Below are positions 1 through 8,060 of a stretch of 64,000 bases of DNA, one piece after another. Made by a program: the position numbers and the translations under genes. The DNA is from Chungangia koreensis (GTDB lineage: Bacteria > Bacillota > Bacilli > Bacillales_A > Planococcaceae), in NCBI RefSeq assembly GCF_042651785.1, contig NZ_JBHSEC010000014.1, positions 62,001 through 126,000 on the forward strand. The letters run 5' to 3'. The notes under the pieces are model-generated. The model was not told where the DNA came from. It saw nothing but the letters and a program-made list of their open reading frames with translations, and searched no databases. Positions within the stretch are counted from its first letter, which is position 1. The number at the start of each line of letters is the position of its first letter.

Positions 1-900
1 TTCAATAGCTTCTTCCCATGAAGAGAATTCATTCAACAAACCCTGTATTTGTTGATCAAGCTTGACAATACCATTTGTTGCTTCTGGTCCTTCCTTATGC
101 AGATCTTTGTCCATATCCGGGAAGTAGGCAAGAGTGAAAGAAGGGAGTCTCTTATTGCGGATCAGGTGCCGGATTTCATTGACAGTAAACTTATTGTTCA
201 TGCCCATTCGGTTCCATACTGCACGTTCTGAAGTGTTCTGCGGACTATAGTGTGACAAAGCGCCTAATGATAAATACGTAGGTCCATCTACTTTTAAATT
301 TTTCGGCAAAAGCTTTGATGCAGCAATCATCTTCGGCACATGAAGCTGATGAGTTTTTGGTCCGCGGTAGAGCAGTCCATTAATCGAGGCGGTTTGAAGG
401 CCGTGACTTTCTAATTCCTCATGGATGGTCGATACATTCTTGCTAAGATGTTCCCCGTTCAAATGGAGAATTCCATTTTTTACGACGTCCTTTACTCCGT
501 TGTCCCAAATTTCATGGAATCCGCTGCCATAACTCACAATCTCATTTGACTTTTCGTCAAACCAGATGAGTCCGGGGACATGATGCTGATTGGCATACGT
601 ACCAGTTAAAATGGTGCTATCTATTGTCATAGACATGGTAGGATAGGAGCTAACCATGTCGGGAATAAAATAACCTTTATCCATTAAAAACTTTATAGCC
701 GGTGCTTCTCCCGCATTTACCACGTTCATAAGAGGGCCGCTCATTAAGGAATCGACATTGATCATGATCACTGGTTTTTTAGGGGGATGGATGGCCGTAA
801 TCTTAAGGAGATCTTTTCTCGGTGATAATGGTAATGCCCATATTAAACCCCCGACTGAAAGCAGGAGAATAACAATTGAAAATAATATTTTTCTTTTCAT
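1..900 (-). CDS. Type I phosphodiesterase / alkaline-phosphatase-fold protein (3' part cut off by window)
   Basis: The reverse strand is open from an ATG at 898-900 to the window edge (300 codons, no stop), so the C-terminus is missing. The N-terminus has a hydrophobic signal anchor (residues about 4-22), so the enzyme is probably exported or membrane-tethered. It continues with VIMINVDSL, the metal-binding strand of the nucleotide pyrophosphatase/phosphodiesterase (PF01663) fold. A stretch of the form YPTMSMTIDSTILTGTYANQ, followed by HHVPG, matches the family's nucleophile-Thr region and its TG-x-Y-x3-H signature. The family hydrolyses phosphodiester or phosphonate bonds using two metals; the substrate cannot be read from this sequence. 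It is divergent from fabI, with about 170 bp between the two starts. Confidence 0.75.
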   Translation of the reverse strand, partial: MKRKILFSIVILLLSVGGLIWALPLSPRKDLLKITAIHPPKKPVIMINVDSLMSGPLMNVVNAGEAPAIKFLMDKGYFIPDMVSSYPTMSMTIDSTILTGTYANQHHVPGLIWFDEKSNEIVSYGSGFHEIWDNGVKDVVKNGILHLNGEHLSKNVSTIHEELESHGLQTASINGLLYRGPKTHQLHVPKMIAASKLLPKNLKVDGPTYLSLGALSHYSPQNTSERAVWNRMGMNNKFTVNEIRHLIRNKRLPSFTLAYFPDMDKDLHKEGPEATNGIVKLDQQIQGLLNEFSSWEEAIE

Positions 901-1014
901 TAACTCACGCCTTTTGTCTTTTCAAATAGTATGTCTCCTTTGAGAACTGCCGATACTTTATCTGGTATAGTGAAGAAAAATAGAAGAGCTCTTCTAAATA
1001 TATCTGACATTTGC

Positions 1015-1037
1015 TATAATTATTATCAGGTACTAAT
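1015..1037 (+). promoter_or_regulatory. fabI promoter -10 and FapR-type operator
   Basis: A perfect TATAAT lies at 1015-1020. Directly overlapping it is the 19-mer ATTATTATCAGGTACTAAT (1019-1037), which differs from the FapR consensus ATTAGTACCTGGTACTAAT (recalled) at three positions, including the centre. FapR is the malonyl-CoA-responsive repressor of fatty acid synthesis genes in Bacillales. Placement over the start region of fabI fits repression. No good -35 box was found. Confidence 0.65.
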
Positions 1038-1071
1038 AGTTGATACAAATTCTATTCATTGGAGGATCCAA

Positions 1072-1851
1072 ATGGAAGATTTATTGAAATTGAAAGATAA
1101 GAATATCGTTGTAATGGGTGTGGCAAATGAACGCAGCCTTGCATGGGGTGTAGCGCGTTCCTTATATGCAGCAGGCGCTAATGTCATTTTCACTTATAGA
1201 AAAGAGCGTTCATTAGGGAAAATCACAAAACTAATTTCAGACAATAACTACGAAGCGAAAATGGTTGTTGAATGTGATGTAAATAGCGATGAAAGCCTTA
1301 AAACAGCTTTTGAGAAAATTGGTAAAGAAGTTGGTGTCATTCACGGGGTTGTCCATTCTGTGGCTTTTGCGCATGCAGAAGACTTAAAAGGCGAATTTAT
1401 CAACACAACTAGAGATGGTTATGCTTTCGCCCAAGATACAAGTGCGTATTCTCTTATCGCTGCTGCAAGGGAAGCGGCTCCTTACATGACAGAAGGCGGT
1501 TCAATCGTCACAATGTCTTATTTAGGTGCACAACGTGTGTTAGAAGGATACAATGTCATGGGTGTAGCAAAAGCGGCGTTAGAGGCATCGGTCCGCTACC
1601 TGGCTTTAGATATGGGTAAGAATAACATTCGAGTAAACGCGGTATCGGCAGGGGCAGTCCGTACGTTGGCTGCTAAAGGGGTACCTTCGTTCAACAAAGC
1701 CCTTCGCCAAATTGAAGAGAATTCTCCTCTTAAACGAAACGTATCAGCAGAAGAAGTGGGTGATACAACTTTAGCGCTTCTAAGTAATTTAACACGTGGC
1801 GTGACAGGAGAAATAGTATTTGTCGATAGCGGCTATAACATCATGGGTTAA
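1072..1851 (+). CDS. fabI: Enoyl-[acyl-carrier-protein] reductase FabI
   Basis: Cytoplasmic NAD(P)H-dependent enoyl-ACP reductase, the last step of each type II fatty acid elongation cycle. The start is the ATG at 1072 behind GGAGGA (1061-1066); the reading frame is open upstream to 931 but lacks a ribosome site there. The protein is 259 aa, the usual length for FabI. It shows the N-terminal cofactor region VMGVANERSLAWG, the FabI-specific active site with Tyr and Lys spaced Y-x6-K in YNVMGVAKAA, and the conserved AGAVRTLAAKG loop. It is monocistronic, with a FapR-like operator in front and a strong hairpin terminator behind. Confidence 0.96.
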   Translation: MEDLLKLKDKNIVVMGVANERSLAWGVARSLYAAGANVIFTYRKERSLGKITKLISDNNYEAKMVVECDVNSDESLKTAFEKIGKEVGVIHGVVHSVAFAHAEDLKGEFINTTRDGYAFAQDTSAYSLIAAAREAAPYMTEGGSIVTMSYLGAQRVLEGYNVMGVAKAALEASVRYLALDMGKNNIRVNAVSAGAVRTLAAKGVPSFNKALRQIEENSPLKRNVSAEEVGDTTLALLSNLTRGVTGEIVFVDSGYNIMG

Positions 1852-1854
1852 GAC

Positions 1855-1898
1855 AAAAGCGGTTTTGGAAGCTGTGAAAGCTTTTAAAATCGCTTTTT
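1855..1898 (+). terminator. Rho-independent terminator of fabI
   Basis: Long hairpin: AAAGCGGTTTTGGAAGC pairs with GCTTTTAAAATCGCTTT around a TGTGAAA loop, with a few G-T pairs, and ends in TTTTT. Confidence 0.8.
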
Positions 1899-1990
1899 CC
1901 ATATGTTTCATCAAAAAAAAGATTTTCTTTAGCAGATTAGGGAAACTAAAGAATATGTAAGTCCATCTTAAGACGAAAGGAGATCATTAA

Positions 1991-2521
1991 ATGAAACCGA
2001 TCATATATTGGACTGAATTTAAACACAACCAATGGAACTTCTATATAGCGGCAACCGACCAGGGACTTTGCTTTGTCGGTTCCCAAGGAGAAGGATTTGA
2101 AGAATTATCCACGTGGGCATCGAAGAAGGTAAAAGGGTTTGTACTTTTAGATGACGAGGAGTATATGAAACCGTATTCTGATGCGCTTAAGCGCTATTTC
2201 AATAAAGAAACGAAAGATCTGAAAGTTTCCATCGACTTATACGGTACTGATTTTCAGAAGGAAGTCTGGACTGTTCTGCAGTCCATTCCACATGGGGAAA
2301 CACTAACCTATTCGGAAGTCGCAAAGTTACTCGATAAGCCAAAAGCTGTTCGTGCTGTTAGTACAGCAATCGGTGCCAACCCTGTCATGATTGTAGTACC
2401 ATGTCATCGTGTAATCGGGAAAAACGGGTTGTTGACAGGATTCAGAGGCGGTTTAGAAATGAAAAAACAGCTCCTTGCTCTTGAAAAGGGAAGCGAAAAA
2501 ACGGAAAGAGCTACAAAATAA
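1991..2521 (+). CDS. ogt: Methylated-DNA--[protein]-cysteine S-methyltransferase
   Basis: Suicidal repair protein that moves the methyl group from O6-methylguanine (and O4-methylthymine) to its own cysteine. The acceptor motif is intact in VVPCHRVIG (about residue 137 onward). The helix-turn-helix DNA-binding part (FQKEVWTVLQSIPHGETLTY) and the arginine finger region KAVRAVSTAIGANP precede it. At 176 aa it matches the AdaB/Ogt type without the Ada AraC domain. A strong AAAGGAG site sits 8-10 nt before the ATG. It is monocistronic and convergent with the next gene. Confidence 0.93.
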   Translation: MKPIIYWTEFKHNQWNFYIAATDQGLCFVGSQGEGFEELSTWASKKVKGFVLLDDEEYMKPYSDALKRYFNKETKDLKVSIDLYGTDFQKEVWTVLQSIPHGETLTYSEVAKLLDKPKAVRAVSTAIGANPVMIVVPCHRVIGKNGLLTGFRGGLEMKKQLLALEKGSEKTERATK

Positions 2522-2524
2522 ACG

Positions 2525-2573
2525 AAAAAGCGGGATTCTGTTTGGAAATGTCCAATGGAATCTCGCTTTTTTT
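2525..2573 (+). terminator. Bidirectional terminator between ogt and the FMN reductase gene
   Basis: AAAAAGCGGGATTC pairs with GAATCTCGCTTTTT (one mismatch), followed by a T-run on the plus strand and by T-rich sequence on the minus strand. It lies between two convergent genes. Confidence 0.75.
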
Positions 2574-2575
2574 GG

Positions 2576-3127
2576 TTATTGATATTTTTCTAATACTTTA
2601 CCGAGGTCTGCTGCTGCGGAGAGCGCTTCAAAGTCATTCACCATGTCACCCGGTCTGCTCGCTTTCCCAATAACATAGCCTTCAAAAGTAGTACCGAAAA
2701 AATTAAAAATATGCTGGAATTGCATAATCATAGGTAAACCTTTCATCTTCGGATGGTCTCCTCCAGCGGCTATTACGAACGCTCGTTTATCCGCCAATTG
2801 ACTTCGAAAACCGGGATAGCGGGAATCTCGCATAGTTTGTGACCATCGATCGATGAAATTTTTCATCGTGCCAGACATGCTATACCAGTAAATTGGAGTT
2901 ACAAATACCCACGTATCATGAGGGAGGGCTTGATTAATAACCGAATCATATTCATCCTCGACAAAGGGGAATCCTTCTGGAGAATGGCGGTAGTCTACAA
3001 TCGGGAGAATCTTGTAATCCCGAAGGAAAATCTTTTCTACTTTCAGACTGTCAATGGCCTTGGAAGCTAAGCACTCTGTATTACCATTCGGTCGGGTACC
3101 ACCATATATGACAGCAATGGACATCAT
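2576..3127 (-). CDS. NAD(P)H-dependent FMN reductase / flavodoxin-fold oxidoreductase
   Basis: 183 aa flavodoxin-like protein. The N-terminus IAVIYGGTRPNGNTE is the FMN-phosphate loop (G-x2-R-x2-G-N-T) of the NADPH-dependent FMN reductase family. The middle YWYSMSGTMKNFIDRWSQ matches the flavin-contact loop of this family. The likely role is two-electron reduction of FMN, quinones or azo/nitro compounds in the cytosol; the substrate is unknown. Two adjacent ATGs (3127 and 3124) are possible; AGGAG (3134-3138) suits the first. It is monocistronic. Confidence 0.85.
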   Translation of the reverse strand: MMSIAVIYGGTRPNGNTECLASKAIDSLKVEKIFLRDYKILPIVDYRHSPEGFPFVEDEYDSVINQALPHDTWVFVTPIYWYSMSGTMKNFIDRWSQTMRDSRYPGFRSQLADKRAFVIAAGGDHPKMKGLPMIMQFQHIFNFFGTTFEGYVIGKASRPGDMVNDFEALSAAADLGKVLEKYQ

Positions 3128-3300
3128 TCACGCTCCTATATAATCGACTTTTCCGTTGCCGAAGTGTATTCGCCTTTTACTAACATAGTGTTCGACATCA
3201 AGATTTATGACAATAATTTTGTCTTTCTCTCTTAAACAATAAATAATCTATTTCTAATTGCCTTCAATGGGTAATAGTCTATGTTTGCTGTGAGTTTTCA

Positions 3301-3330
3301 CATAAGATAGATTGAATCCATGAAAGGAGT
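3301..3330 (+). promoter_or_regulatory. Possible sporulation-type -10 and RBS of the Gly/Tyr-rich gene
   Basis: CATAAGATA (3301-3309) fits the sigma-K -10 pattern CATAnnnTA. No convincing -35 is present. AAAGGAGT (3323-3330) is a strong ribosome site seven bases before the chosen ATG. Confidence 0.3.
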
Positions 3331-3337
3331 GAATAGA

Positions 3338-3538
3338 ATGGTAAACCCTTATTTCGGTGGTTACGGCGGAGGGGATGGCGGCGGTTACGGCGGCTACGGT
3401 GGATATGGTGGCTATGGCAGATATGGCCGATACCCTTATTACCGACGTTATCATCGACATCACCATAGAAGACGCCCATATTATCCGACCTTCCCTTCGT
3501 ACCCGTCCTATCCGCCATATGGCCGATACCCTTACTAA
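3338..3538 (+). CDS. Small Gly/Tyr/His/Arg-rich low-complexity protein (coat-like)
   Basis: 66 aa, start chosen at the ATG at 3338 behind AAAGGAGT; an upstream in-frame ATG at 3320 lies over that site. The composition is banded: a GGYGG-type N-terminal half, a central His/Arg cluster (RYHRHHHRRR), then a Pro/Tyr tail with YPSYPPYGRYPY. There is no signal peptide or known domain. Such Gly/Tyr-rich short proteins are common among spore coat components of Bacillales, and a sigma-K-like -10 precedes it, but the function is inferred only. A terminator follows at 3621-3660. Long overlapping reverse frames are shadows of its GC-biased codons. Confidence 0.6.
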   Translation: MVNPYFGGYGGGDGGGYGGYGGYGGYGRYGRYPYYRRYHRHHHRRRPYYPTFPSYPSYPPYGRYPY

Positions 3539-3620
3539 TCCATCAAGTCCACTGAGATTTCTCTTCTTTTCCCAAACACTAAAAAACTCCTCCCGATCAG
3601 AATAAAACAATCAACCTAAT

Positions 3621-3660
3621 TGAAGGTCCTTGTCCAAGAAGACTGGGATCTTCATTTTTT
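3621..3660 (+). terminator. Rho-independent terminator after the Gly/Tyr-rich gene
   Basis: TGAAGGTCC pairs with GGATCTTCA (one G-T pair) and is followed by TTTTTT. Confidence 0.65.
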
Positions 3661-3701
3661 ATGAGGAGTACCTATTTCAAGAGGGGAATTTAGGCGAATA
3701 A

Positions 3702-3815
3702 AAAGAAATCAGCTACGACCTCCGTGAGCAAGCCATTTTGGCATGCCCGTTTGTTATCACGAATAGCATGTCTGCTACCCAGCGACGAACGAATCAGAGT
3801 ACGGCTGATTTCTTT
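3702..3815 (-). other. Structured intergenic element downstream of katA (long inverted repeat)
   Basis: A perfect 12-bp inverted repeat, AAAGAAATCAGC (3702-3713) and GCTGATTTCTTT (3804-3815), encloses 90 nt that contains smaller complementary pieces. Read on the minus strand it lies in the katA 3' region and ends in GCTGATTTCTTTTTATT, so it could be an unusually large terminator, a 3'UTR-derived RNA, or a miniature repeat. No coding frame is present. The rest of the 3539-3870 gap holds only the plus-strand terminator. Confidence 0.45.
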
Positions 3816-3870
3816 AACGGTTGCATTTACTTTTAAGAATTTTTTCTCGCTTAACGGGATTTTAAATTAA

Positions 3871-5478
3871 TTAATACGGATTTGCTTCGTGTCCTTTGTT
3901 TACTGCTTCACCTGCTGCCTTATCCCCGTCTTTATTGCCAAGAGGGGATTGACCTGCAGTATCCATATTGGAGTCCATTTTTGGTGCGTTTGCCAATCCT
4001 TCTCGTAAACGGCGTCCGTATTCTTCATCGGCTTCTTCTGCAAGGGCAATCATGGCATCTTGGATACGTTTATCGCACTTAGACAAGTCATTGACCAAGT
4101 TGTTAATAAGCTCGTCCTTTTCCCATTGCTCGAAGTTGCGATACGTTTCACCAGCTTGCTTCGTATTACTTTGCCGATCGATAGACTCGCGGACTAGGTT
4201 TCCTTCCACAAAAGGAGTGTGCTCAGTGCCTGCCTGTTCCGCTTCCTTTAAGCCGCCAAGAATTGAAGGTTCATAGTTGATATGTGGATTTTGGTCAGGT
4301 GCTACATCTCTCTTGTATTGCATTTGTCCGCCCATTTGGTTAGTCGCCACGCGTTTTTTCGGTGCATTAATCGGCAACTGCAAATAGTTCGGTCCGACAC
4401 GGTACCGTTGAGTATCCGAATAGGAGAAGGTCCGCCCTTGAAGCATTTTGTCATCAGAGAAGTCTAAGCCATCTACAAGTACTCCTGTACCAAATGCAGC
4501 TTGTTCAACCTCGTTGAAGTAATCTTCAGGGTTTTTATTCAACACCATACGTCCAACCGGCAACCACGGGAATTGGTCATTTGGCCATAGTTTTGTATCA
4601 TCTAAAGGATCGAAATCCAATTCAGGGTGTGGACCATCTTCCATGATTTGTACAAAGAGTTCCCACTCTGGGTAATCTCCCCGTTCAATTGCATCATATA
4701 AGTCTTGGGTGGCATGGTTAAAGTTCTTGCCTTGGATTTCTTGAGCTTCTTTCATCGTCAAGTTTTTGATGCCTTGTTTTGGTTCCCAGTGGTATTTAAC
4801 TAATACAGCTTTCCCTTCGCTATTTACCCATCTATAAGTGTTAACCCCAGAACCTTGCATCATCCGATAGTTTGCTGGAATTCCCCACGGTGAATAGACA
4901 AAAGTCACCATATGGAAAGACTCAGGTGAACTAGCACAAAAATCGAAGAATCGTTCTGCGTCTTGCAAGTTGGTCACTGGATCTGGTTTAAAGGCATGGA
5001 TCATATCGGGGAATTTAACGGCATCACGAATGAAGAAAATCTTCAAGTTGTTTCCGACGAGATCCCAGTTGCCATCTTCTGTATAGAATTTAACCGCAAA
5101 ACCGCGTGGATCACGTAATGTCTCAGGAGAATGTGTTCCATGGATAACGGTGGAAAAGCGTACGAAAACCGGTGTCTGTTTTCCTTTTTCTTGGAAAAGT
5201 TTTGCACGTGTATATTTGGAGACAGGCTCGTCTCCCACAGTGCCATAAGCTTCGAAATATCCATGTGCGCCTGCGCCGCGTCCATGGACGACACGCTCCG
5301 GAATTCGTTCCCGGTCAAAGTGGCTGATTTTTTCAATAAAATCATAGTTTTCAAGTGTAGCCGGGCCGCGATTTCCGACAGTTCTCAAGTTTTGGTTGTT
5401 AGTAATTGGATGTCCTTGCCGATTCGTCAATGTTTCTTCTGATTCACGGCTTGTTTTGTTTTGTTCGTTGTTTGCCAT
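3871..5478 (-). CDS. katA: Monofunctional haem catalase
   Basis: 535 aa cytosolic catalase that dismutates hydrogen peroxide. The catalytic His is His65 in RVVHGRGAGAHGYF, the distal Asn lies in DLVGNNLKIFFIRD, and the proximal haem Tyr is in FSYSDTQRYRVGPNY. The short C-terminus (no flavodoxin-like extension) makes it a small-subunit type, as in Bacillus KatA. The ATG (5476-5478) follows an AGGAGGGG site. A possible -35/-10 pair (TTTACG, 17 bp, TATAGG) lies upstream. No convincing PerR box or sigma-B promoter was found, so its regulation is open. It is monocistronic. Confidence 0.95.
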   Translation of the reverse strand: MANNEQNKTSRESEETLTNRQGHPITNNQNLRTVGNRGPATLENYDFIEKISHFDRERIPERVVHGRGAGAHGYFEAYGTVGDEPVSKYTRAKLFQEKGKQTPVFVRFSTVIHGTHSPETLRDPRGFAVKFYTEDGNWDLVGNNLKIFFIRDAVKFPDMIHAFKPDPVTNLQDAERFFDFCASSPESFHMVTFVYSPWGIPANYRMMQGSGVNTYRWVNSEGKAVLVKYHWEPKQGIKNLTMKEAQEIQGKNFNHATQDLYDAIERGDYPEWELFVQIMEDGPHPELDFDPLDDTKLWPNDQFPWLPVGRMVLNKNPEDYFNEVEQAAFGTGVLVDGLDFSDDKMLQGRTFSYSDTQRYRVGPNYLQLPINAPKKRVATNQMGGQMQYKRDVAPDQNPHINYEPSILGGLKEAEQAGTEHTPFVEGNLVRESIDRQSNTKQAGETYRNFEQWEKDELINNLVNDLSKCDKRIQDAMIALAEEADEEYGRRLREGLANAPKMDSNMDTAGQSPLGNKDGDKAAGEAVNKGHEANPY

Positions 5479-5642
5479 TTTATCCCCTCCTATTAAATAA
5501 AATAGACCCTATAACAGTCTTCCCTCTTTTCGTAAAGATATGCATGATAAAATTAGGAAGGGTAGCCCGCATTTCTTGGATTGTTTCTGGATAAAACTGA
5601 AATTAGATGTGGTACCATATTAGGGTGCGAGGAGGTTTTAAG

Positions 5643-6713
5643 TTGAATTTAGATTTTTGGACGGATGAGCAAGTTATTGACTTAGCCATATCCATCGGTA
5701 TTCTTTTGTTATTTGTCATTTTTCGGAGAGTTTTCACGAAATATATCTTTGCATTACTCCTTAAACTGGGAGACAAAGCCCCAACCTCATTCTTTTCAAG
5801 CGTTTTAGAGGCGTTCAATAAACCGTTTCAATGGGTATTGATCATAATCGGGACATACATAGCAGCTGTTTACTTTCCTTTTTTCGATCATAGTAATCCG
5901 TTCTTCAGGAAAATCCTTAGAGCGATTCTAATTGGTTTGTTTGGCTGGGGATTATTTAATTTATCTTCTTCCACATCACGGGTTTTTTCGAAAATCAGTG
6001 ATAAATTTTCGATAGAAGTCGATGTTATCATTATTCCATTCATATCTAGAGCTGTACGTTTCGTTATTGTGGCGATTATAATAGCTGTCATCTTAACTGA
6101 ATTTGGATTTGATGTGAATGGATTCATGGCTGGCCTTGGATTAGGCGGTTTGGCTATTGCATTAGCAGCGAAGGACGCGGTCAGTAATCTGTTTGGCGGT
6201 GTCATAATCATTACGGAAAAGCCTTTCACAATCGGTGATTGGATCTTAACGCCAAGTGTAGAGGGGACGGTTGAGGATATTTCGTTCCGGAGTACTTTAG
6301 TCCGGACGTTTGAACAAGCGTTAGTAACTGTACCGAACGCTACATTGGCAAACGAATCTATTACCAATTGGAGCAAGATGGGCAAACGTCAGATTTCTTT
6401 CAATCTTCGATTTACCCACGACACACCTGTAGAAAAGTTGCGGACTGTTTCTAAAAGAGTGGAGGCTTTGCTTAAACAGCATGAGGGAGTCCATCCTGAA
6501 ACCATTTTTGTTCGGTTCAATAAGTTCCAGGACAATGGTGTTGAATTATTTTTATACTTCTTCACAAGTACAACCGTTTGGGCTGAATACTTGGAAATCC
6601 GTGAAGAGATTAATTACGCTATTAAGGAAATCATAGAGGAAGAGAATGCGGAGCTGGCACTACCGAGTAGAAAGTTATATGTAGACTCTCCTGAACAGAT
6701 AATTGAAGCATAA
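5643..6713 (+). CDS. MscS-family mechanosensitive ion channel
   Basis: 356 aa inner-membrane channel that releases solutes on hypo-osmotic shock. The start is the TTG at 5643 behind GAGGAGG (5629-5635); an upstream ATG at 5607 has no ribosome site. Transmembrane segments lie around residues 12-30, 65-80, 95-110 and 135-155. The pore helix is glycine/alanine-rich (GFMAGLGLGGLAIALAAKDA), as in the MscS TM3. The beta domain follows with FGGVIIITEKPFTIGDWI, then the cytoplasmic vestibule. It resembles Bacillus YkuT-type channels. It is 25 bp upstream of the permease gene and probably co-transcribed. Confidence 0.92.
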   Translation: MNLDFWTDEQVIDLAISIGILLLFVIFRRVFTKYIFALLLKLGDKAPTSFFSSVLEAFNKPFQWVLIIIGTYIAAVYFPFFDHSNPFFRKILRAILIGLFGWGLFNLSSSTSRVFSKISDKFSIEVDVIIIPFISRAVRFVIVAIIIAVILTEFGFDVNGFMAGLGLGGLAIALAAKDAVSNLFGGVIIITEKPFTIGDWILTPSVEGTVEDISFRSTLVRTFEQALVTVPNATLANESITNWSKMGKRQISFNLRFTHDTPVEKLRTVSKRVEALLKQHEGVHPETIFVRFNKFQDNGVELFLYFFTSTTVWAEYLEIREEINYAIKEIIEEENAELALPSRKLYVDSPEQIIEA

Positions 6714-6738
6714 GTTTGAAAAGGAAGAGGGTTGAACG

Positions 6739-8028
6739 ATGAAAAATATACTTGGCGGACTTCAATGGGCCGTCTTTCTTTTCGCCTCATCCATTGCAGC
6801 GCCGATTGCCATTGCCCATGTGTTTGGGATGGATAGTGCTGATACATCACTCTTCATACAAAGAACCATCTTTATATTAGGGATTGCATGTCTCGTTCAA
6901 GTTCTGATTGGCCACCGGCTTCCGATCAATGAGGGACCAGCTGGCATCTGGTGGGGTGTCTTTGTCGTCTATGCCGGCATGGTTGGTATTCTCTACCCAA
7001 CCATGGGACAATCCCTCCAAGTACTGCAAAGCGGTCAAATGTATAGTGGTATCATCTTCATCCTCCTGGCAATTACGGGGTTGATAGGGAAGATGAAGAA
7101 CCTTTTTACACCAACCATCACATTTGTCTATTTAACATTGCTCGTTCTTCAGTTAAGCGGAACGTTCGTGAAGGGTATGTTAGGGGTCGAAGAGGTAGGA
7201 GAATCCGTAGATCCCATCATTGCAGTTGCCAGTTTAGTCATCATGATTGCTACATATTTCATGATGAGCAGTAAAAACAAATGGTTGCAGCGTTATTCCG
7301 TACTTCTATCCATCTTATTGGGGTGGCTTTTATTTCTGATCGTTGGAAAAGCGGAGAACGTGGATTTTAAGGGGGACAGCTGGATTTCCTTCCCGGATGT
7401 TTTCGTCTACGGTCCTCCTGTATGGGACACAGGCATGTTCGTCACGGCTTTGTTCATCACACTACTGTTAGTTGCAAATATGATGGCATCTATCCGGGTG
7501 ATGGAGAGTGTCTACAAAAAATCATTCGGCATCGATCATCCCGATCGGATGAAGCATGGTTCCATCGCTTCTGGGGTGAATCAAATTTTGGCAGGCATCT
7601 TTTCTGCCATCGGTCCCGTTCCGATATCCGGTGCTGCCGGGTTTGTAAGTGCAACAAAAATGGCCAAGCTTAAACCTTTCGTTTTCGGTGCCATTATAGT
7701 GGTCATCATCAGTGTTCTACCAAATGTAATTGCGGTATTTTCTGCATTGCCTGCACCGGTTGCTTTTGCTGTGACATTTACTATTTTTACAAAAATGGTT
7801 GAAATGGCATTAAAGGAACTCGAGAGCGAGGAGAATAAAGGAAGAGCCTATACTGTATCCGCCTACGCTTTAATGACAGGGGTTGGCTTGATGTTTGTTC
7901 CTGTAGACAGTTTAGGCAATCTTCCTGATGTTGTATCAGTCATCCTGTCAAACGGAATGATTGTCGGGACCATTGTCGGAATCACTTTGGAGCAGCTGTT
8001 TAAAAAGAAAAAGAATCAGTTTATATAA
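6739..8028 (+). CDS. NCS2-family nucleobase (purine/pyrimidine) permease
   Basis: 429 aa polytopic membrane protein with about 12 hydrophobic segments. It belongs to the xanthine/uracil permease family (NCS2), proton- or sodium-coupled nucleobase symporters. Supporting features are the N-terminal LQWAVFLFASSIAAPIAIA, the substrate-site region PVPISGAAGFVSATKMA in the position of the family's signature, and the overall length. It is closest in character to Bacillus YwdJ-type proteins. The substrate is not readable from sequence. A strong terminator follows. Confidence 0.8.
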   Translation: MKNILGGLQWAVFLFASSIAAPIAIAHVFGMDSADTSLFIQRTIFILGIACLVQVLIGHRLPINEGPAGIWWGVFVVYAGMVGILYPTMGQSLQVLQSGQMYSGIIFILLAITGLIGKMKNLFTPTITFVYLTLLVLQLSGTFVKGMLGVEEVGESVDPIIAVASLVIMIATYFMMSSKNKWLQRYSVLLSILLGWLLFLIVGKAENVDFKGDSWISFPDVFVYGPPVWDTGMFVTALFITLLLVANMMASIRVMESVYKKSFGIDHPDRMKHGSIASGVNQILAGIFSAIGPVPISGAAGFVSATKMAKLKPFVFGAIIVVIISVLPNVIAVFSALPAPVAFAVTFTIFTKMVEMALKELESEENKGRAYTVSAYALMTGVGLMFVPVDSLGNLPDVVSVILSNGMIVGTIVGITLEQLFKKKKNQFI

Positions 8029-8060
8029 AAGGCCGAAGCTGCTTAGCTTCGGCCTTGATA
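8029..8060. terminator. Bidirectional terminator
   Basis: AAGGCCGAAGC, six-base loop, GCTTCGGCCTT: a perfect 11-bp stem between convergent genes, with T/A-rich flanks in both directions. Confidence 0.85.

Noticed and set aside
758..943. 61-aa plus-strand frame over the start of the phosphodiesterase gene
   Set aside because: It lies antisense to the clear 300-codon reverse frame and has no ribosome site.
3254..3610. Overlapping frames on both strands around the Gly/Tyr-rich gene (up to 118 aa)
   Set aside because: Shadows of the biased codons of the 66-aa gene; only that frame has an AAAGGAGT site and sensible composition.
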